Notes: generated from the letters alone by a model not told the origin. A DNA stretch of 64,000 nucleotides from Gnetum montanum (GCA_015680685.1 MNCI01007874.1:62001-126000); one strand, 5' to 3'; counted from the stretch's first letter, positions 47,380 to 60,880 are shown. Made by a program: numbers and translations.

Positions 47380-48474
47380 TGGCTAACTGATTGGCTACCA
47401 AATTGCTAATTGATTAGCTACAAACTGGTTGTCAAATTGTTGAAAATTAGCAACCATGTTTAGGAGGTAAGGTGAGATCCACCCCCCATGCATCCTAGTT
47501 GTTTCCACCCTTCACGATGTCTAACCCCCTTCTCTCCTACTTGGATGATCCCCTTCCACTAGGGGGAAATAGTTTCATTGTTGAGGGAGGATGGATGATC
47601 AACATTGGGGATGAAGGCCAATCCCTCTAAGCTAGGTTACCCCTTTGTTCATGCTAGGGCTAGGTGAGTTCTACCCCCCTTGCACTCCATTCTGTCCTTG
47701 AAGTCTCCTAGCTGGGTTACCCCCCTACAGGGGGTGTATTAGTGTATAGAAATGTATACCCCCATAAAACCCATCATATTACCATTTTTGGCATTCCAAA
47801 AGGCATTTTTGACTTTCCCAAGCCCTAATATAGATACTAGGTTATTCTTTTCACTTGGGGAATAAGGATTTGGTTACTTATGAAGCATTTTCTAGTTCCA
47901 AAAGTATGAAAGACGTGAGATTCCTTTATGGATTACAAGGTTCACATTTACAATAAAATATTGCCTCAGGTTTCATGATATGGAATTACAAAAGTTTCAA
48001 TGTGAAAATTTGATGGTGTTTCATTGGCTCGTCTTTGTTGGTGTCTAGAGGATTGACCCGAGAGGCACTGACAAAGAATACAAAACACCAATATAGGTCC
48101 ACCACCAACATCACTTCTTTGCACTTGATCCAGTCATGTTAAATCATATCAAAGAGGGATTGTAATGATTGGATTGGGCTATGATGCAAGAATGGTAATG
48201 GTAATTAGGGAGATGATCATGGAGGCTAATGATGCATTCCAAGTGTTATCACCATGGTTGTATCATGGTACTACCATATTTTGAAGCATTGGTTGCTTGG
48301 AAAATGCATTTCAAGAATTAACCACTTCACTCCAAGAGTTCTTAGACCATTGTGCTTCAAGGTTTCTCTATCCATTTGACTCCTTAGTAATTTTCTTCCC
48401 CTATTTTTTTTGTGGGATGAAACCTTCACTGGATTTCATTGCTAGGGCCAATTTAACATATTTTTCCTATTAAG

Positions 48475-48640
48475 TGATTTGCATTACATTCAATGGACTT
48501 GAGAGTTATCCCATCGAATGAGATGCATTACGGTTGATGGACTTAATGGTTTTCCCACTAAATGAATTGTATTACATTGAAGTGGACTTTATGGTTTTCC
48601 CACTGAATGTGTTTTGTTATATTCAAGTGGACTTACATAT
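48475..48640 (+). repeat. Four-unit ~45-bp tandem repeat
   Basis: Units share (T/G)CATTACATTCAAGTGGACTT and GGTTTTCCCACTGAATG-type sequence, with spacing of 44-46 bp. Confidence 0.7.
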
Positions 48641-49009
48641 GGAGAATTTTGAGGACATATCATGTGGCTATAGTTCATGAATAGCAAACATAGGCCAACA
48701 TCGTTGCTTAGGGTAGGGAAGGTTATAATTAGGCTACATGGTTGGGCTTAAGGAGTGGTGTTAGAGTGAGAGCAATGGTACAAGTACTCTTGACATAGTA
48801 GGACAAACTAACTGAATATTTCACATTGAGGTCACATGGTAATTTTCCACCATAATGATTTACATCCTTGCAATGACCCTAGGCTTCATCCTATAACTAA
48901 AATGCCAAGAGGATAAGAAAACCAAGTAAACAAATCATGTTACAACATTACAATGCATATATAGGCCACATGGAGATAAAACCAAGTCACTCAAGTTACC
49001 AATGTTACT

Positions 49010-49230
49010 AATTTAAGGCCATGTTGGGTCATGGTACTAGTTTAAGGTCCTAACAGGCACCATGGTGTTATTAGTTTTAGGCCTTGGTAGGCTGTTTTAA
49101 CAATTTAAGATCTTGATAGGTCATGTTGTTACTAGTTTTAGGCCTTGGTAGGCTGTGTTATTGGTTTAAGGCCTCAGCAGGCCATGTTGCTGGTTTAAGG
49201 CCTTTGTAGGCTATTTTAAAGTAGGCTTGT
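49010..49230 (-). repeat. GGCCTTAAAC-type repeat cluster after integrase X
   Basis: Five to six units of about 40 bp with TTTAAGGCC...GGCC(A/T)TG words (complement of the cluster after the F protease). Confidence 0.65.
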
Positions 49231-49247
49231 TTATTTATGACCATTGG

Positions 49248-50020
49248 CTACATGTGATATGGCTTTAGATAGGAATGATTAACTAGGTTGGCCAATCCAT
49301 TCTTGTTCATGTTAGCTATCCTGAATGCTCCATTACCATAGGCTTTGGTCACTAGGAAGGGCCATTCCCAATTGGCTGAGAATTTATCTACATGCTCATG
49401 GATGAATTTGAGGACTAGTTCACCTTCCTTGATTTTACACTTGGTCAAGTTATGGTGATGTTGTCATTTATACATCTATTTATAATGGTCAATATGAGTA
49501 AGTGCTTGCATATATTGCTTCTCCATTGAGTTTATGGCCACTATCTACAACTCCTTATTTTTCTCATCATTGATGAAGTCAGTCAAGGCTACTCAAAGTG
49601 ATGGCACTTGTAATTCAAGAGGTAAAATAGCTTCAGAACCATAAACTAGCCTATAAGGGGTTTCTCCAATTGTCATTCGATAAGTTGTTCTATAGGCCCA
49701 TAGTGCATGGACAAGCTGCTTATGTCGTTTACACTTGCTATTATTGAGCATCTTCTTTAGCAAGTTGATAATGGCCTTGTTGCTTCTACTTTTTCATTGG
49801 CATGAGGATAATAAGGTGATGAGAAAGAATGCTTCATGCCTAGGTTGTGGCAAAAATATTTCATTTCATGGATACTAAATTGTGGTTCATTATCCATAAC
49901 TATGATCATGAGTATGCCAAAATAGGCTACAATTTTATCTAAGATAAATTTGCAAACTTGTTTGGATGTAGCCTTCCTTAAGGAATAGCCTCAACCTACT
50001 TCATAAAGTATTCGGTTGCA
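49248..50020 (-). pseudogene. Integrase fragment, Tat-like (element X)
   Basis: The minus strand has the core end (VMDNEPQF at the second Asp, then YYPHANEKVEATRPL at the Glu, against the Tat form ANGQVEATNK) and the C-terminal domain (KEGELVLKFIHEHVDKFSAN, then VNHSYLKPYHM*). The 'VEATNK' form separates it from element D. Several stops are present. The first Asp and zinc finger were not found. Confidence 0.7.
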
Positions 50021-50379
50021 ATGATGATGAAGATATGAGCTGTAGAAGACTTGGCTATTATAGGTCCAATGATATCTAGCCACCATCATTGAAATAGCTA
50101 GGTGATCTAAGTAGTATGTAACTCTATCAGTGATATGTGTATACGGTTACTATGTCATTGGAATGTGTCACAACACTTAACATTTTGCATTTAGGTTTTG
50201 AAAATTGATGAAAATATAAATACTCTTGTTTTTCTTAGGGACTATGAATATGATGAAAATCCATTCTGCATAGTCAATAGCCCTAATGAAACTAGCTTGG
50301 AGGAGCTTCAAGATCTCATCACAAACTTCCAAGGCCAAATAAGGTCTTATCTTACATACTTTTTGCTTATTTGGTCTAA

Positions 50380-50660
50380 TGCTAGGATATAGTATTATGT
50401 TATGTTATACTAATAGTGGGTCTAGGCCTGACATATCTTTGTATGACCAAGCAAAGGTCTTAATGTTGCGTTACAGGATCTTGATGATGTCTTGAGCCTA
50501 GTGGGGTTCTAGTGAGGAAATTAGTTTAAGGACTTTCTCCTCACCACTATGTGTTGTGATAGGAACCTTAACTAAAGAGTCTTGAAACACAACCAATTTT
50601 GAGCTTCAGTACTTCAATGACAAACTTGTCTAAGTATCAAAACCTAGGGCAAATTTCTCT
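50380..50660 (-). pseudogene. RT N-terminal linker fragment (element X)
   Basis: The minus strand reads QDSLVKVPITTHSGEEKVLK and FAWSYKDMSGLDP, aligning with the pre-RT segment of element F (KDSLIEVPIITCKGEAKTLK). The RT palm and RNase H expected before integrase are missing, so an internal deletion separates it from 49248-50020. Confidence 0.65.
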
Positions 50661-51440
50661 AGGTCTGGTGCTATGCTCTACAGCGTAGACAACAAAGCAT
50701 AACTAAGTCCTATTTTTTTCAAAATTTTTCTAGGTGTCCTACTATGCTCCCAATCCAACTAGCATAGCACACACTTCCATGGCCAGTCTACATACGTGTC
50801 AAGACAAAAGTGGTCAAGGGTTTCTTGAAATGGACCAAATAGTTTGGCAAATTTTCTAGCTCTCAGGCTATCAAGCTTGCTATACTTCCCAACATACCCA
50901 ACTTGACACATATCTCAGTTTCCGGTCCACCTAAGAACCAGGCTAGAGTCTATTAAAAGTGCTCAAGATGGATGAAATAATTTGGAAAGTTTTCTACCTT
51001 GTGGGCTGCTATGCTGCACAACATAGCAAGAATGACCTAGGTTTTAGTACCCAATNCAAGTTTTCTACCTTGTGGGCTGCTATGCTGCACAACATAGCAA
51101 GAATGACCTAGGTTTTAGTACCCAATTTTACCTAAGTATTGGATAAGGATCTATCAAGATAGTTTGACATGGAAGATGCATCTAGCACATTTTTTGACTC
51201 CCAAGGCTGCCTATCCTACTACACCTTAGAATGTCACCAGCGTGTACATTGTAGATTTTATCAAAATTTTTCAAAGTTTCCCTGCTACACTCTATTGCTC
51301 TATGAAGCATAGCCAGCGTGACAAGTATGGAAAATCAAAATTTGTAAAATTTTACTAAGTGTTCTTGCTACGCTCTACTACGTTGTGCAACATAGCCAGC
51401 TTGACACTAAGAAAATGCCTCTGATAGCCTTCAAAAGCCT
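50660..51440. repeat. Array of imperfect palindromes (GCTATGC / GCATAGC type)
   Basis: Units such as GCTATGCTGCACAACATAGC, GCTATGCTCTACAGCGTAGA and GCTACGCTCTACTACGTTGT recur about every 60-150 bp between AT-rich spacers with TTTTCTA words. The real copy at about 51008-51030 is duplicated by the single-N artefact. Confidence 0.6.
50987..51126. other. Single-N junction with 69-bp duplication (assembly artefact)
   Basis: 50987-51055 is repeated at 51058-51126, with N at 51056 followed by C. Confidence 0.85.
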
Positions 51441-52950
51441 CCAGAACTTAGCATCAACCTTCATCTTAGCTTTGACATCCCTATGGTGGCTAAGATTAGT
51501 AGTTTGCATTTCTTTTGCACCTCCCATTGATTTCCAAAATTATCCCTACACTTGACCCTACTCAGAAGAGGAGGAAGATGTAGTCCCGGAGTGTGGTCTC
51601 CAAGTTGCATTGTTTTCAACACTATTTGTAGGTACATTGTGGTCCGTCAAACTCTGGCACATGCAGTCTAGGTAGTGTGGTCATAGTTCAATAGTCTCTG
51701 GGCACCTATTATTGTCCTTTAGAGTGTAACACTTTGCTACAAAGAGCATAACACATCAGCGTAACCTTGTCTATGCTCATGCCACATGGCACTTGGTCTA
51801 CGTTTCACGCTAAACCTAGCTATATAAATACCCCAACATTCAACACTTTAGGGGTTCACAAATTAGAATAATACTAAGCATTTGAGCATTCAAAGCATCC
51901 CTGTCACTTCCACATTCGAGCATCTGAGCTTTACACCTTACCAAGTACTGTAGTATAGTCTGCCATTGCACCAGCAGAATGTGGCAACAGTCAACCCAAT
52001 AGGTTCAACCTACCTTGTAGCTGCTAGCACAATGTTGCAAATGTTTCATAGACTTTGATCACACTAGTATGCTACTACTATGCCTATCTAACACTGCATA
52101 CCATCTTCACCTCCTGTTCAAGCAAAAGTTATGCTCCTTGGTTTTGGGGCAATGCATTTCCCTACTCTCAAGCTTTGTTCCATTTCCTTTCTAAGAATTT
52201 TTTTTAATATTAAGCATAACTCTTAGATTTCTCTGCTATCAATATACATTTGAACGTTCTATGCTCCTACTTGTTGTCCCAGTGCCCATGCATAACACTC
52301 CATAAACTCCTATTATAAATGGTTATTTTCACACCACTTAAGTCCCTATCTAATTGACTAAATCATTCAGGGCACCTCATTTCCATTTCCCTAGCATGAC
52401 CGTCACATGGATTTGGGGTTAGGCTATATACCCATGAACCTCTTGGTGTTCAAGTCACCAACATTTTTGGACATCATAGTTTTTGGCACTAGAAGGAGGA
52501 CCTTCCATTCCTTCTGTGTTGAAGGGTAGTCCCACGTGCTTTCTGCACCCTTGTCACTAGTAGCAAGCTAGCATGGATGTAACACCCTTGTGGACCTACC
52601 ATAGCAATAGCTAGATCATAGGCTAGCATAGGAGCTATCTACGTTCTGGTTGGTGTAGATTGGTCCCAATTAATGGTTCCCCTGGAACCCCATAGGATAA
52701 AAAACCCAACTATGTCCATCACATCAAGCTTTGAGTGTTCTGTAGAGCATAACAGCCCTAAGAGCGTAACAATTCCTTAGAGCATAACAAGTGTAATGCC
52801 AGAGATAGCCATTTTTCAGAATTTTTAGACTTAGCCATTTTTCGCTTGTTTTTTATAATTTTCATACCTAGTTGTTTTCTTTTAATGTTTTCTGCACTTC
52901 AACATTTTTTTCCAGTATCTTCTTTTCTCACATTTTTTCTATGCAACAAA
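51441..52950 (+). other. Promoter/leader-like region upstream of F gag
   Basis: It contains a + strand TATA box at 51821-51830, more AGCATAAC / AGCGTAAC words (51740-51790 and 52740-52800) and no coding frame. It is either the F 5' LTR and leader or the promoter of another antisense gene belonging to X. No TG...CA pair or primer site was identified. Confidence 0.4.
51821..51830 (+). promoter_or_regulatory. TATA box (TATATAAATA)
   Basis: TATATAAATACCCC downstream of the palindrome array, about 1.1 kb before gag. Confidence 0.5.
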
Positions 52951-55690
52951 ATGAACCTCATTAACACCTTAGTTGCTACCCTAATCATGGAGGTAGTTTG
53001 TCCCATTCAATAGGTGGGAGATGTTAAGCAGCCACTTAGCCCTGTGCGATCACAATGGTATTCTCTCAAACTATGTCACCAATCACCTAAACACACAACA
53101 TTGGATGACAAACGGTACAACTTCCTATGTGAAAAGCTTCAAGTAGGCCTATCATTGGATCACTAAGAAATAGAAGTAAACCAAAATTTCAAAATCATTC
53201 ATCAAAATGGGAGGGAGCTCTTACCCACCCTTGACATAGTCATACCACTCATCGATAACTTCAAGTGGATCTTGGACCAACTTATTTGGGTGAGTGGGCC
53301 AAGAGAATAGGATGCAGTATCAAACTATGATGAACCCCTGTAGGATGGATAAGAGGAGTTTGAGTCCCATTTTGATAGTGATGTCCCATTCTATGTCTTA
53401 GCCCAACAACCTACCTCCATCTTCATGCCACACTAGTCATAGTCCTTTGCCTTTTTTGAGGTAGCCGTTACACTTCCACAGCCCAAGTCTCTACCAGTGG
53501 CAGCTAGCCACTAAGTTCTACCTATGCAATACAGCATGGGACCTTCTAATTCCTTCCACTTTATCATTTTCTAGTAGTCTATCCAGCCTTCCTAGCTGAC
53601 ATCTGTGATGCCAACACTTCCATATGTACACACCGTGTCCATGTTGTAGCCACAGATGAGTCACATGTCCTTTATCCCAACCATCTCAATCCCACCACAA
53701 AAAATAGCCCCAAGCTCAACCATGTGGTGAGTTGTGACTTATGTACCCATGGTACAACTATCACACATGCCGTAGTACATGAAATAGAAAATCCACAGAG
53801 CATCACATGTGGTGGCATAGTTCACAATAGGGCTATGGGCTACTCTAATGGCACTGCTAATGACATAGCCAACACAACCCTTTGTGGCATCTTTGAGTTT
53901 GGACGAATCATTCCAACTCATTCAAACCCTCACTAAGGAGGTCAAGAAACTTAAAGCGGCCAACTCGGAATGGTCCATGTAATGGACTTCTACCAAGATG
54001 ATCCCATCAGCCCTATGGTTCCTCCACTAACACTACTTCCTCAGGTCCAAGTCCCCTAATTCATAAAATACAATGGTAAAGGTCATCCCAACACCCATTT
54101 GGTCATGTTCCATTTTGAGCGCCTACACAAGTGTGGCCACATGCAATTATCTACATCTTTACCATGTCCCTCACTAGCAAAGCTCTCAATTGGTACCATG
54201 TGCTCCATAAAGCTTCCATCTCAACTTTAGAGGAGCTGCTAAGCCAATTCATAACCTTCTTCAAGTATAACATGAAGCCCAAGGCCACACTAGACCAACT
54301 GATGAATGTCAAACAAGGGGTGTTAGAGATGGTACAAAAGTTTATACAACATTGGACCACCTCCCTTAATGAAATTTGTGAGCCAATAGTAAAAACCCAC
54401 CTACTGGGTATCTTCAAGGATGCAGTAAATAATTTCATCAAATCAAAGCTATACTATTTAGCCTCATGTTCTCTTAGCCAAGCTTTCACCTAACCTATGT
54501 GGCCTATAAGAATGTGCATGCAAAGAAAGATAAAGAAATGCGAAAAACCACAACAACTATTGTAGCGATGGCTAAAGCCAAATCCAACAACAAGCTAGTG
54601 GCCAAGGTGCCCAAAGCCCCAGCCAACAACAATAACAAGGCATCAGGATCTGGCACCATTGGAACCAATTAGCCTACATCATTGGTAGCCATGTGCCAAG
54701 CTACCCAAAAGCCAAACTTTGAGCACAAGGATTGCTTAAAGTACACCCCCTTACTTATCAAGCTATTAGAGCTCCTAGATCAACTGCTTAGTACTAGGTG
54801 CATTCAGCATAAACAAATGTTAGAGGATGTGCAAAAATGCCATAATAGGTACTATGAGGTCCTATAAAACCCTTCCATGGCTATGCTAAATGAGCTTCCA
54901 ATACCTAAGAACTTTAGATTGGATCAGTTCTACAACTATCATCAATTGCATGGACACGACATGGATTACTACTTAGTATTGAAAGATGACATTCAATGCA
55001 TGATTGATCAAAGCAAACTAGTCCTTGATGAGAGCAATCCTGTCTAGCTAGAGAACCAGACCATGAAGGTCTATAAGGACCCATTAAATGCTAACGGTGC
55101 AAGTTATATCATCAATTCTATTAGTGTTGATGATGAAGCAAAGCTAGCACATGAACCATTTATGGTTTATGTGGCCTCTGGTGACACTAGGGCCTCAATG
55201 TCAACTAGATCACAGGCCTCCTTTATCATCAAAGCACCACCTTAGGAACCTATAACACCCTTTGTGGTTAGGACCCTATAGCACATGGCAGTAATGACAA
55301 CCTAGATACCTTCTGTCATAAGGGTGCCAAAATGTGCAGATCCCTCATTTGCCCATAGTTCGGTGGTGGGGAATGTGACATGACCTACCCATCCAAAGAG
55401 ATGTGATGAATGTTTAGCTGACAAGATGACTAGGAAGTGCATGGAGCTAGGTCCTCCTAAGTCCATCCCCCTATTAGTTTTCCCCATGGCCTCATCATCT
55501 CATGCCACCAACACAAACAAGAATAGTCAACAAGCAAGCATTGAGGCTTAAAGGCCCTCTACACAACCAAAAAATAAATCTCCTACTTGGGAAATCCATC
55601 TCTTAGGATGTATGAAGGAACTAAAAACCACCAAAATAATAGATGGTGGAAAATATTTTCTAGATGCATTGCCACAAGTCAAACATGCTT
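52951..55690 (+). pseudogene. Gag, element F (degraded)
   Basis: It starts MNLINTLVATLIMEVVCPIQ at 52951. The gag core is at about 54130-54490 (SKALNWYHVLHKASISTLEE and KFIQHWTTSLNEI), followed by a Lys/Pro/Asn-rich stretch. A zinc-type segment at about 54935-55000 (FYNYHQLHGHDMDYYLVLKD) matches the C-x2-H-x4-H-x4-C form of Tat gag with both Cys changed to Tyr, as G-to-A changes would do. It forms the particle in active elements. Stops occur about every 30-60 codons. Confidence 0.65.
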
Positions 55691-55699
55691 TGAAATAGA

Positions 55700-56553
55700 A
55701 AAATACAACTTTGAGCCTATATGACTTGATCATGACCTCTCCTGCTCATCACAAGGCCTTGGTTTACATGCTATCATCCATTCCTATTAAGGAAGACATG
55801 CCAAGAGATGAAAAAGCCATCCATGCCATAATGCTTCCACCTATGACCAAAGAGTCCAGGTCAACACCTTTGACATTTCGTGATGAAGTAGTCAAAGTTG
55901 ACCCTGAAAAGGGTCAAGTAACCACTACAACCATGTTCATAACGATTCATGTAGGGTAATACAAGATTCACAAGGTGCACGTGGATGATGAGGTAGCAAC
56001 TAATGTTATCCCATTCTCCATCATTGACAAGCTTGGCCTGGTGGATCAAATCAGGCCAACAACAATGACATGTTTGAAGTTCTTCAATGGAGCACATGTG
56101 GTTGTCAAGGGGATTGTCATAATTGATTTCATGGTAGGGAAACAATTCTCCACTAATGATAAGTTCAACATGGTTAAACAAATATATGGATTCAACCTAA
56201 TCCTAGGGAGGTCCTGGTTAGCCCAACTATGGATCATTTCTTCACCTATCCACCCAAAGATCCACTTACCTTATGAAGGTGGAAAGGTGGTGATCTTTGG
56301 TGATAATGTAGCCCCTCCAACCATCAACAACATGCATACTAAACAAGGGTCAGAGGTAGAGCTCTCTAAATATACACCACCCATTTGCGATGAAAGTCAA
56401 TGTTGTTTGGCTGACATTAAACAACCAAGCAAGGAAAGTGACCTCCATGAGGGAGCTTTATGGGTAGAATTTCCCTTCTCCAAAGTAGATGAGGGCCTGG
56501 GGGAGTACCATCTAGTGCCTTCTAGGCCTTACAAACTTCTTAACCCACATTAG
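55700..56553 (+). pseudogene. Protease, element F
   Basis: The segment KVHVDDEVATNVIPFSIIDK stands where Tat elements have a D-G/S-G active site (typically VDGGxxVNxxP), so the second and third residues are lost. The C-terminal hallmark IYGFNLILGRSWLAQ is clear. The readable frame is 55975-56553 with a stop just before it at 55957. It ends ATTAG at 56549-56553 and is followed by GTTAGT, a possible splice donor. Confidence 0.65.
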
Positions 56554-56699
56554 GTTAGTAAGCATCTACACAACTAGGGCATGTCCTTAGTTTGCTCACA
56601 TGTCAAACTTGTCTTTTGTCTTTTCATCTATACAGTTATGATTTGCGTTATTGTTTACATCTTTCATTAGTTACGATTTTAGTTAGCTTTCTTTTCTCT

Positions 56700-56880
56700 A
56701 AAAATAATGAGGCCCAAAAAGGCCCTAAACTACCACGGGACCAAGAAAGGCCTTAAACTACCATGTTTCCCAAAAAGGCCTTACACTATTGTGTGGCCCA
56801 GCAAGGCCTAAAATTGGAAACCAACTTCCTTTCACATAATGGCTCGAAATGGCCTTAAACTAGTGAGTATCGTAAATGGG
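56700..56880 (+). repeat. GGCCTTAAAC-type repeat cluster after F protease
   Basis: Four to five units around AAAGGCCTTAAACTACC, with spacing of about 35-40 bp. The same words occur in E (45925-46000) and after integrase X (49010-49230). Confidence 0.7.
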
Positions 56881-57109
56881 GCCCACAAGGGGCCTACTTG
56901 CATCAACCAAATTAAAATTAAAATTATCACAATATTAAATGAAAAGATAACAAGATGAGAAGAAAATAACTACCATATTTTCATTAAATCATAAACAAAA
57001 TACATAGTTCAAAATTACATCCACAATGTGAAATATCCAAAAATACACAAAATTGCCTGATAGCAGGGCTACATCTTAAGAATTTCAATTTGCAATGTGC
57101 AATAGGGAG

Positions 57110-60100
57110 CTAAGGCTCTTCCCCTTCATCTTCATCCAGTACTCCACTGGATCCCACACCCTTACCTGGAACCTACGTCAAACAAAGATGAAATAATAAA
57201 TTAGTTAATAAATAAGGTAACATGCAAAATTATAATTAAATAGACAGTAATAAAGCAAGCTAAACCAACCTGAGAAGGGCCCACATACATGTCTAGGAGA
57301 ATCCTATCAAGGCTAGCCTCTAGGCACCAGAGGATTTCATCCTCCGACATACATGTCTAGTCCTCACCCAACTCGATGCCCGTAAGGGTTTTTCCTTTTT
57401 CCATGGTTGTCCATGTGGGTGACCCTAGTGAAAACATTGCAAAATTTACCTCTTCCGAAGGTATAGTGATCTATCTCTCCAAGGAATCACTAACCACTAC
57501 ATGGCTCATGAATAGTTTGTAAGCCTACTTTGTGCTAATTACGTCAAGGAATATCTCTTGACATCGGTGCTCTATCGACTCATCTCTATACTTTTTACGG
57601 TAGGCTTCACGCTCTAGCTTGTAGTGATGTTTGTGATTCTTTTCCATTTGTCCCCATTGATACACCTTTTCACTATAGTCCTTCCAATCTTGGTTTTTTC
57701 TAGCCAAGAGGTCCATCTACAGCCATTGTTTGATAACCTTGTGAGTGGCCTCATTTTTACCCTAACCAGCTAGCCAATACCTAGCATAATCAATTTCAGC
57801 CATGTGCCAAGTGTCATCTAGCTTGTTGCATGCCACCAAGAAGTCATAGTGCAATTGTAGGTCTTCCAGTCTTGTTGCCTTATTTGCCCCCTTTTCTCAA
57901 AGCTCTTGCACTTATCACCATAATTGCTTGTTTACACATCTGCACTCCCACAATGCTCATGTGGAGTACAATGTGCACTTTCTTATCTCATCGTATATGC
58001 AACGAGGCACTTGCTCCACCTTGGGAGGAACTTAGGTACGGCATCGACTTGGATAGCTCTGTTTGGGTCCCATTTGAGTTATGAGCCTATCATTCCACAA
58101 TGGATGGCAAAACATTAGTCATAAGATAAAAAATAAAATAATTAAACAAAAAAAAGAAGGACAGATAATGATAATGAAATAAACATACCAATCTTAGGGT
58201 CTATTTGTTTAAGGTGGTCAATCATGTCATCCACCACGCCTTGCATAAAGGTGAACTTATTTGGAGTTTTTGCCCACAGTTGTATGTAGAAGGTGGATGT
58301 TGATGTCAGACATTTAGTGGAAGCATTGGCTGCTGCAACATAAAACACTTTATGATTATTATAAAAAACACAAAAACCAAAATAAAATAAAAATAAAAAT
58401 AAGAGAAGAAAGAAAAAAGAACACAACGAAGATGGCAGTGTAAAGCTCCTACCAAACAAGCCCTTAGGGGTGAGAGTGGGGGGATCATCCATCTGCACAT
58501 TGTCAAAGAAATGTTTAAACTTGCCATCTTCAAATTACAACCCTTCTTCCTCAAGTTGCCTTAATACTTTAGTGGCTTCTTCATCTGCCATTTGTCCCTT
58601 AGGTTGAGGAACATCATCCTCCAAGGGCTCCTCCACAGCTATAGGGGCCCTTTTGCCTGCATTGCACAAATTTAATTTAGAATGTCCAATAATGAATACA
58701 AAAATAGCATGATGTTAAATAATGCATACTTACCTACTATTTCTGAATGCACATCATGGAGCTTGAATCACAGCTTCTTGGCCCCTTCCTCCACTTCATG
58801 CATAGGCTCCTCTGTGGGACGAGGCTTCTTGATCTTTATTCTTGATGACCTCATCGTCTTAGTGATGAGGCATGCCTCTCTTGCTACATTACCAATGTTG
58901 GTTGGTGAAGCCTCTCTAGCACCATCACATGTGTAGTAGGATTACCCCATGTGGCCTTTAGTCATCACCAAGAATGACTCATCAATCATCTTCGAAGGGT
59001 CCTGCGAGTGCATTGTATGGAATAGGTGGTAGATCCATAGTTTAGAGATTTGGTTGCAATCTTGCACCATCCATTTCCCATTCTTGTGGAACACCAAAAG
59101 TTTTGTGAACCTTCGTAGGCACACTACAAAGAAGGCAAAATGCACGTGCGATTGTGCTTAGAGGTTGTTGCGTAGCTTAACAATTTTATTCTACTGTCCA
59201 TTGATGAGGCAGTTTTCCCAGTTGTACCATGTTGCCTCCTCTATCACATCTCTCATGATCTAAGCTTGCTCAACCCCAAGGATCTTTCCTTGGGAAAGTA
59301 GCTTGGGGAACGCACGATCTCAAAAAATTGGATAGAGGTGGTGGACCATGGGTACATCCACCTTCTTCATCAGTATACCATTTCATCTCTTTTGAGTGCC
59401 TAACCACTCTTCAACATCCCCTCTATACTCTAGGTCCTTATCGTTATTTTTTGTTATTGATAGGCCATCAGAGGGGATGCCAAAGAGGTTTGAGAAGAGT
59501 TCATCCATGATCTCAAAGACTACCCACACATTATGGACCCATGTGTAGAAGTGCTTGACACTCTTAGTGAAGGAATCGATTAGCGTAATCATCTTTGCTA
59601 CCAAGATGTTTGGGTTCATGGCCAAGAAGAAGTCCATGAGCCTATCCTACTATAGGTTCTTTGCTACCTCCACTAAGACCTCATAGCACAACTAGTGCTA
59701 TGAGCTCTCAACTTCATAATATTTGAAGAGGAGAGTGGCCTCAGTGTGCCCTAAAGCAACCATCATGACCTCTCTTGACTTAGCTGCAATTGCAATGAGC
59801 AAAGGTAAAATCAGTAACATGATGACGAACAAAATCAAAAGTGCACAAAAATAAGTAATATGACTTACATGAAACAATGGCGATAGTGAAACTGAAACCT
59901 CCTCCACACTTGGTATCCAAGTTGCCCACTCAATTTCTAACCAACCAAGAGCCCAACACCTCTCATAAGATTTGGAATACCTATGAGGGTATTCCACCAA
60001 ATCTACCTTGACTTGTCTAATCATTCTAGCACAAATATTCTTAGAAAATGAGAATTCCTATACGGTAATTTTGGTTAAGCTTAGTGCCCCCTCTTCATCA

Positions 60101-60420
60101 TGGAGGCCATCTATGTCAATGGAAAACCTGGCAATAAGTAAAAGTAGTTAGCATCCTAAGTCATGAGATAATAGGCAATACAAGAAATCACAATAGGGCT
60201 CACCCTCTAGCACAATAGGCTATCCTAGGTGCATTCTAAAAAATAGTGTGCATGCGTCAAGTGAGAAACATAGTGTTATACTTGTTGTATCATTGGAACT
60301 CAAGCATTCCCCAGATCCTAGATAAGAGTCCAAGGCCTTTTTGGCACTAGATCGAGCTCTCTACCACTTCATCTTCAACAGGTTCATCAAACATGAACCT
60401 TAGAATGCCTCAGTTTACCC
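57110..60420 (-). pseudogene. Multi-exon antisense gene of element F
   Basis: Reading leftwards, an exon ends LEG|gt at about 60202, with its intron to about 60130. The next exon contains EYPHRYSKSYERCWALGWLE and ends SPLFH|GTAAGT near 59873, followed by an intron to about 59786. The next exon includes FYTWVHNVWVVFEIMDELFS and LRRFTKLLVFHKNGKW. Further exons include MDLLARKNQDWKDYSEKV (57716) and SPTWTTMEKGKTLTGIELG, and the last (57172-57110) ends VLDEDEGEEP*. These blocks align with the E gene in the same order. Stops make it a pseudogene. The acidic C-terminus and the Tyr/Trp-rich blocks are not a family I recognise. A minus-strand TATA box lies at 61893-61900. Confidence 0.6.
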
Positions 60421-60880
60421 CAAGCAATAATTTCTCTGTTATGACATCTATTGCTTTGGCCAACAAGTGTGAACACATTATCACATTGAAGTGGTGGAGA
60501 AAGAATTCTGGGAATTCCTAAGTGCCTGACCTAAACCAAACCACCTAGTGTCCTACACGTGCATCTGGTGTAAGCACATTTGGTACAGGATTACTCATAT
60601 AGCACAAATGCCCACCAGTTCAACTACGATAAGAACAAGCTTCAGCAACACCCTACAATGCCATAATAGAAATAAGAGAAAATTGTTAGTATTGAAAAAA
60701 TAAAAATAAAATAAAATAAAATAAAAATTTATAAAAAATTACATTTAACATAATTAACCTTCCACTAGGCCTAATGGGAAAGGGACGTTGGCATACCCAT
60801 CTAATATGCACAGTTCCCAACAGGGCATAGCACTAATGTTACATTTTTTTTACAAGCATCAAATAATTTTCTAACTATCA

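Larger units (their letters stand above)
46701..49009. other. Unassigned region between E and X
   Basis: No coding domain was recognised. It contains a single-N duplication (47286-47379) and a 45-bp tandem repeat (48475-48640). It may hold an LTR or the junction between two elements, but no paired ends were found. Confidence 0.35.
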
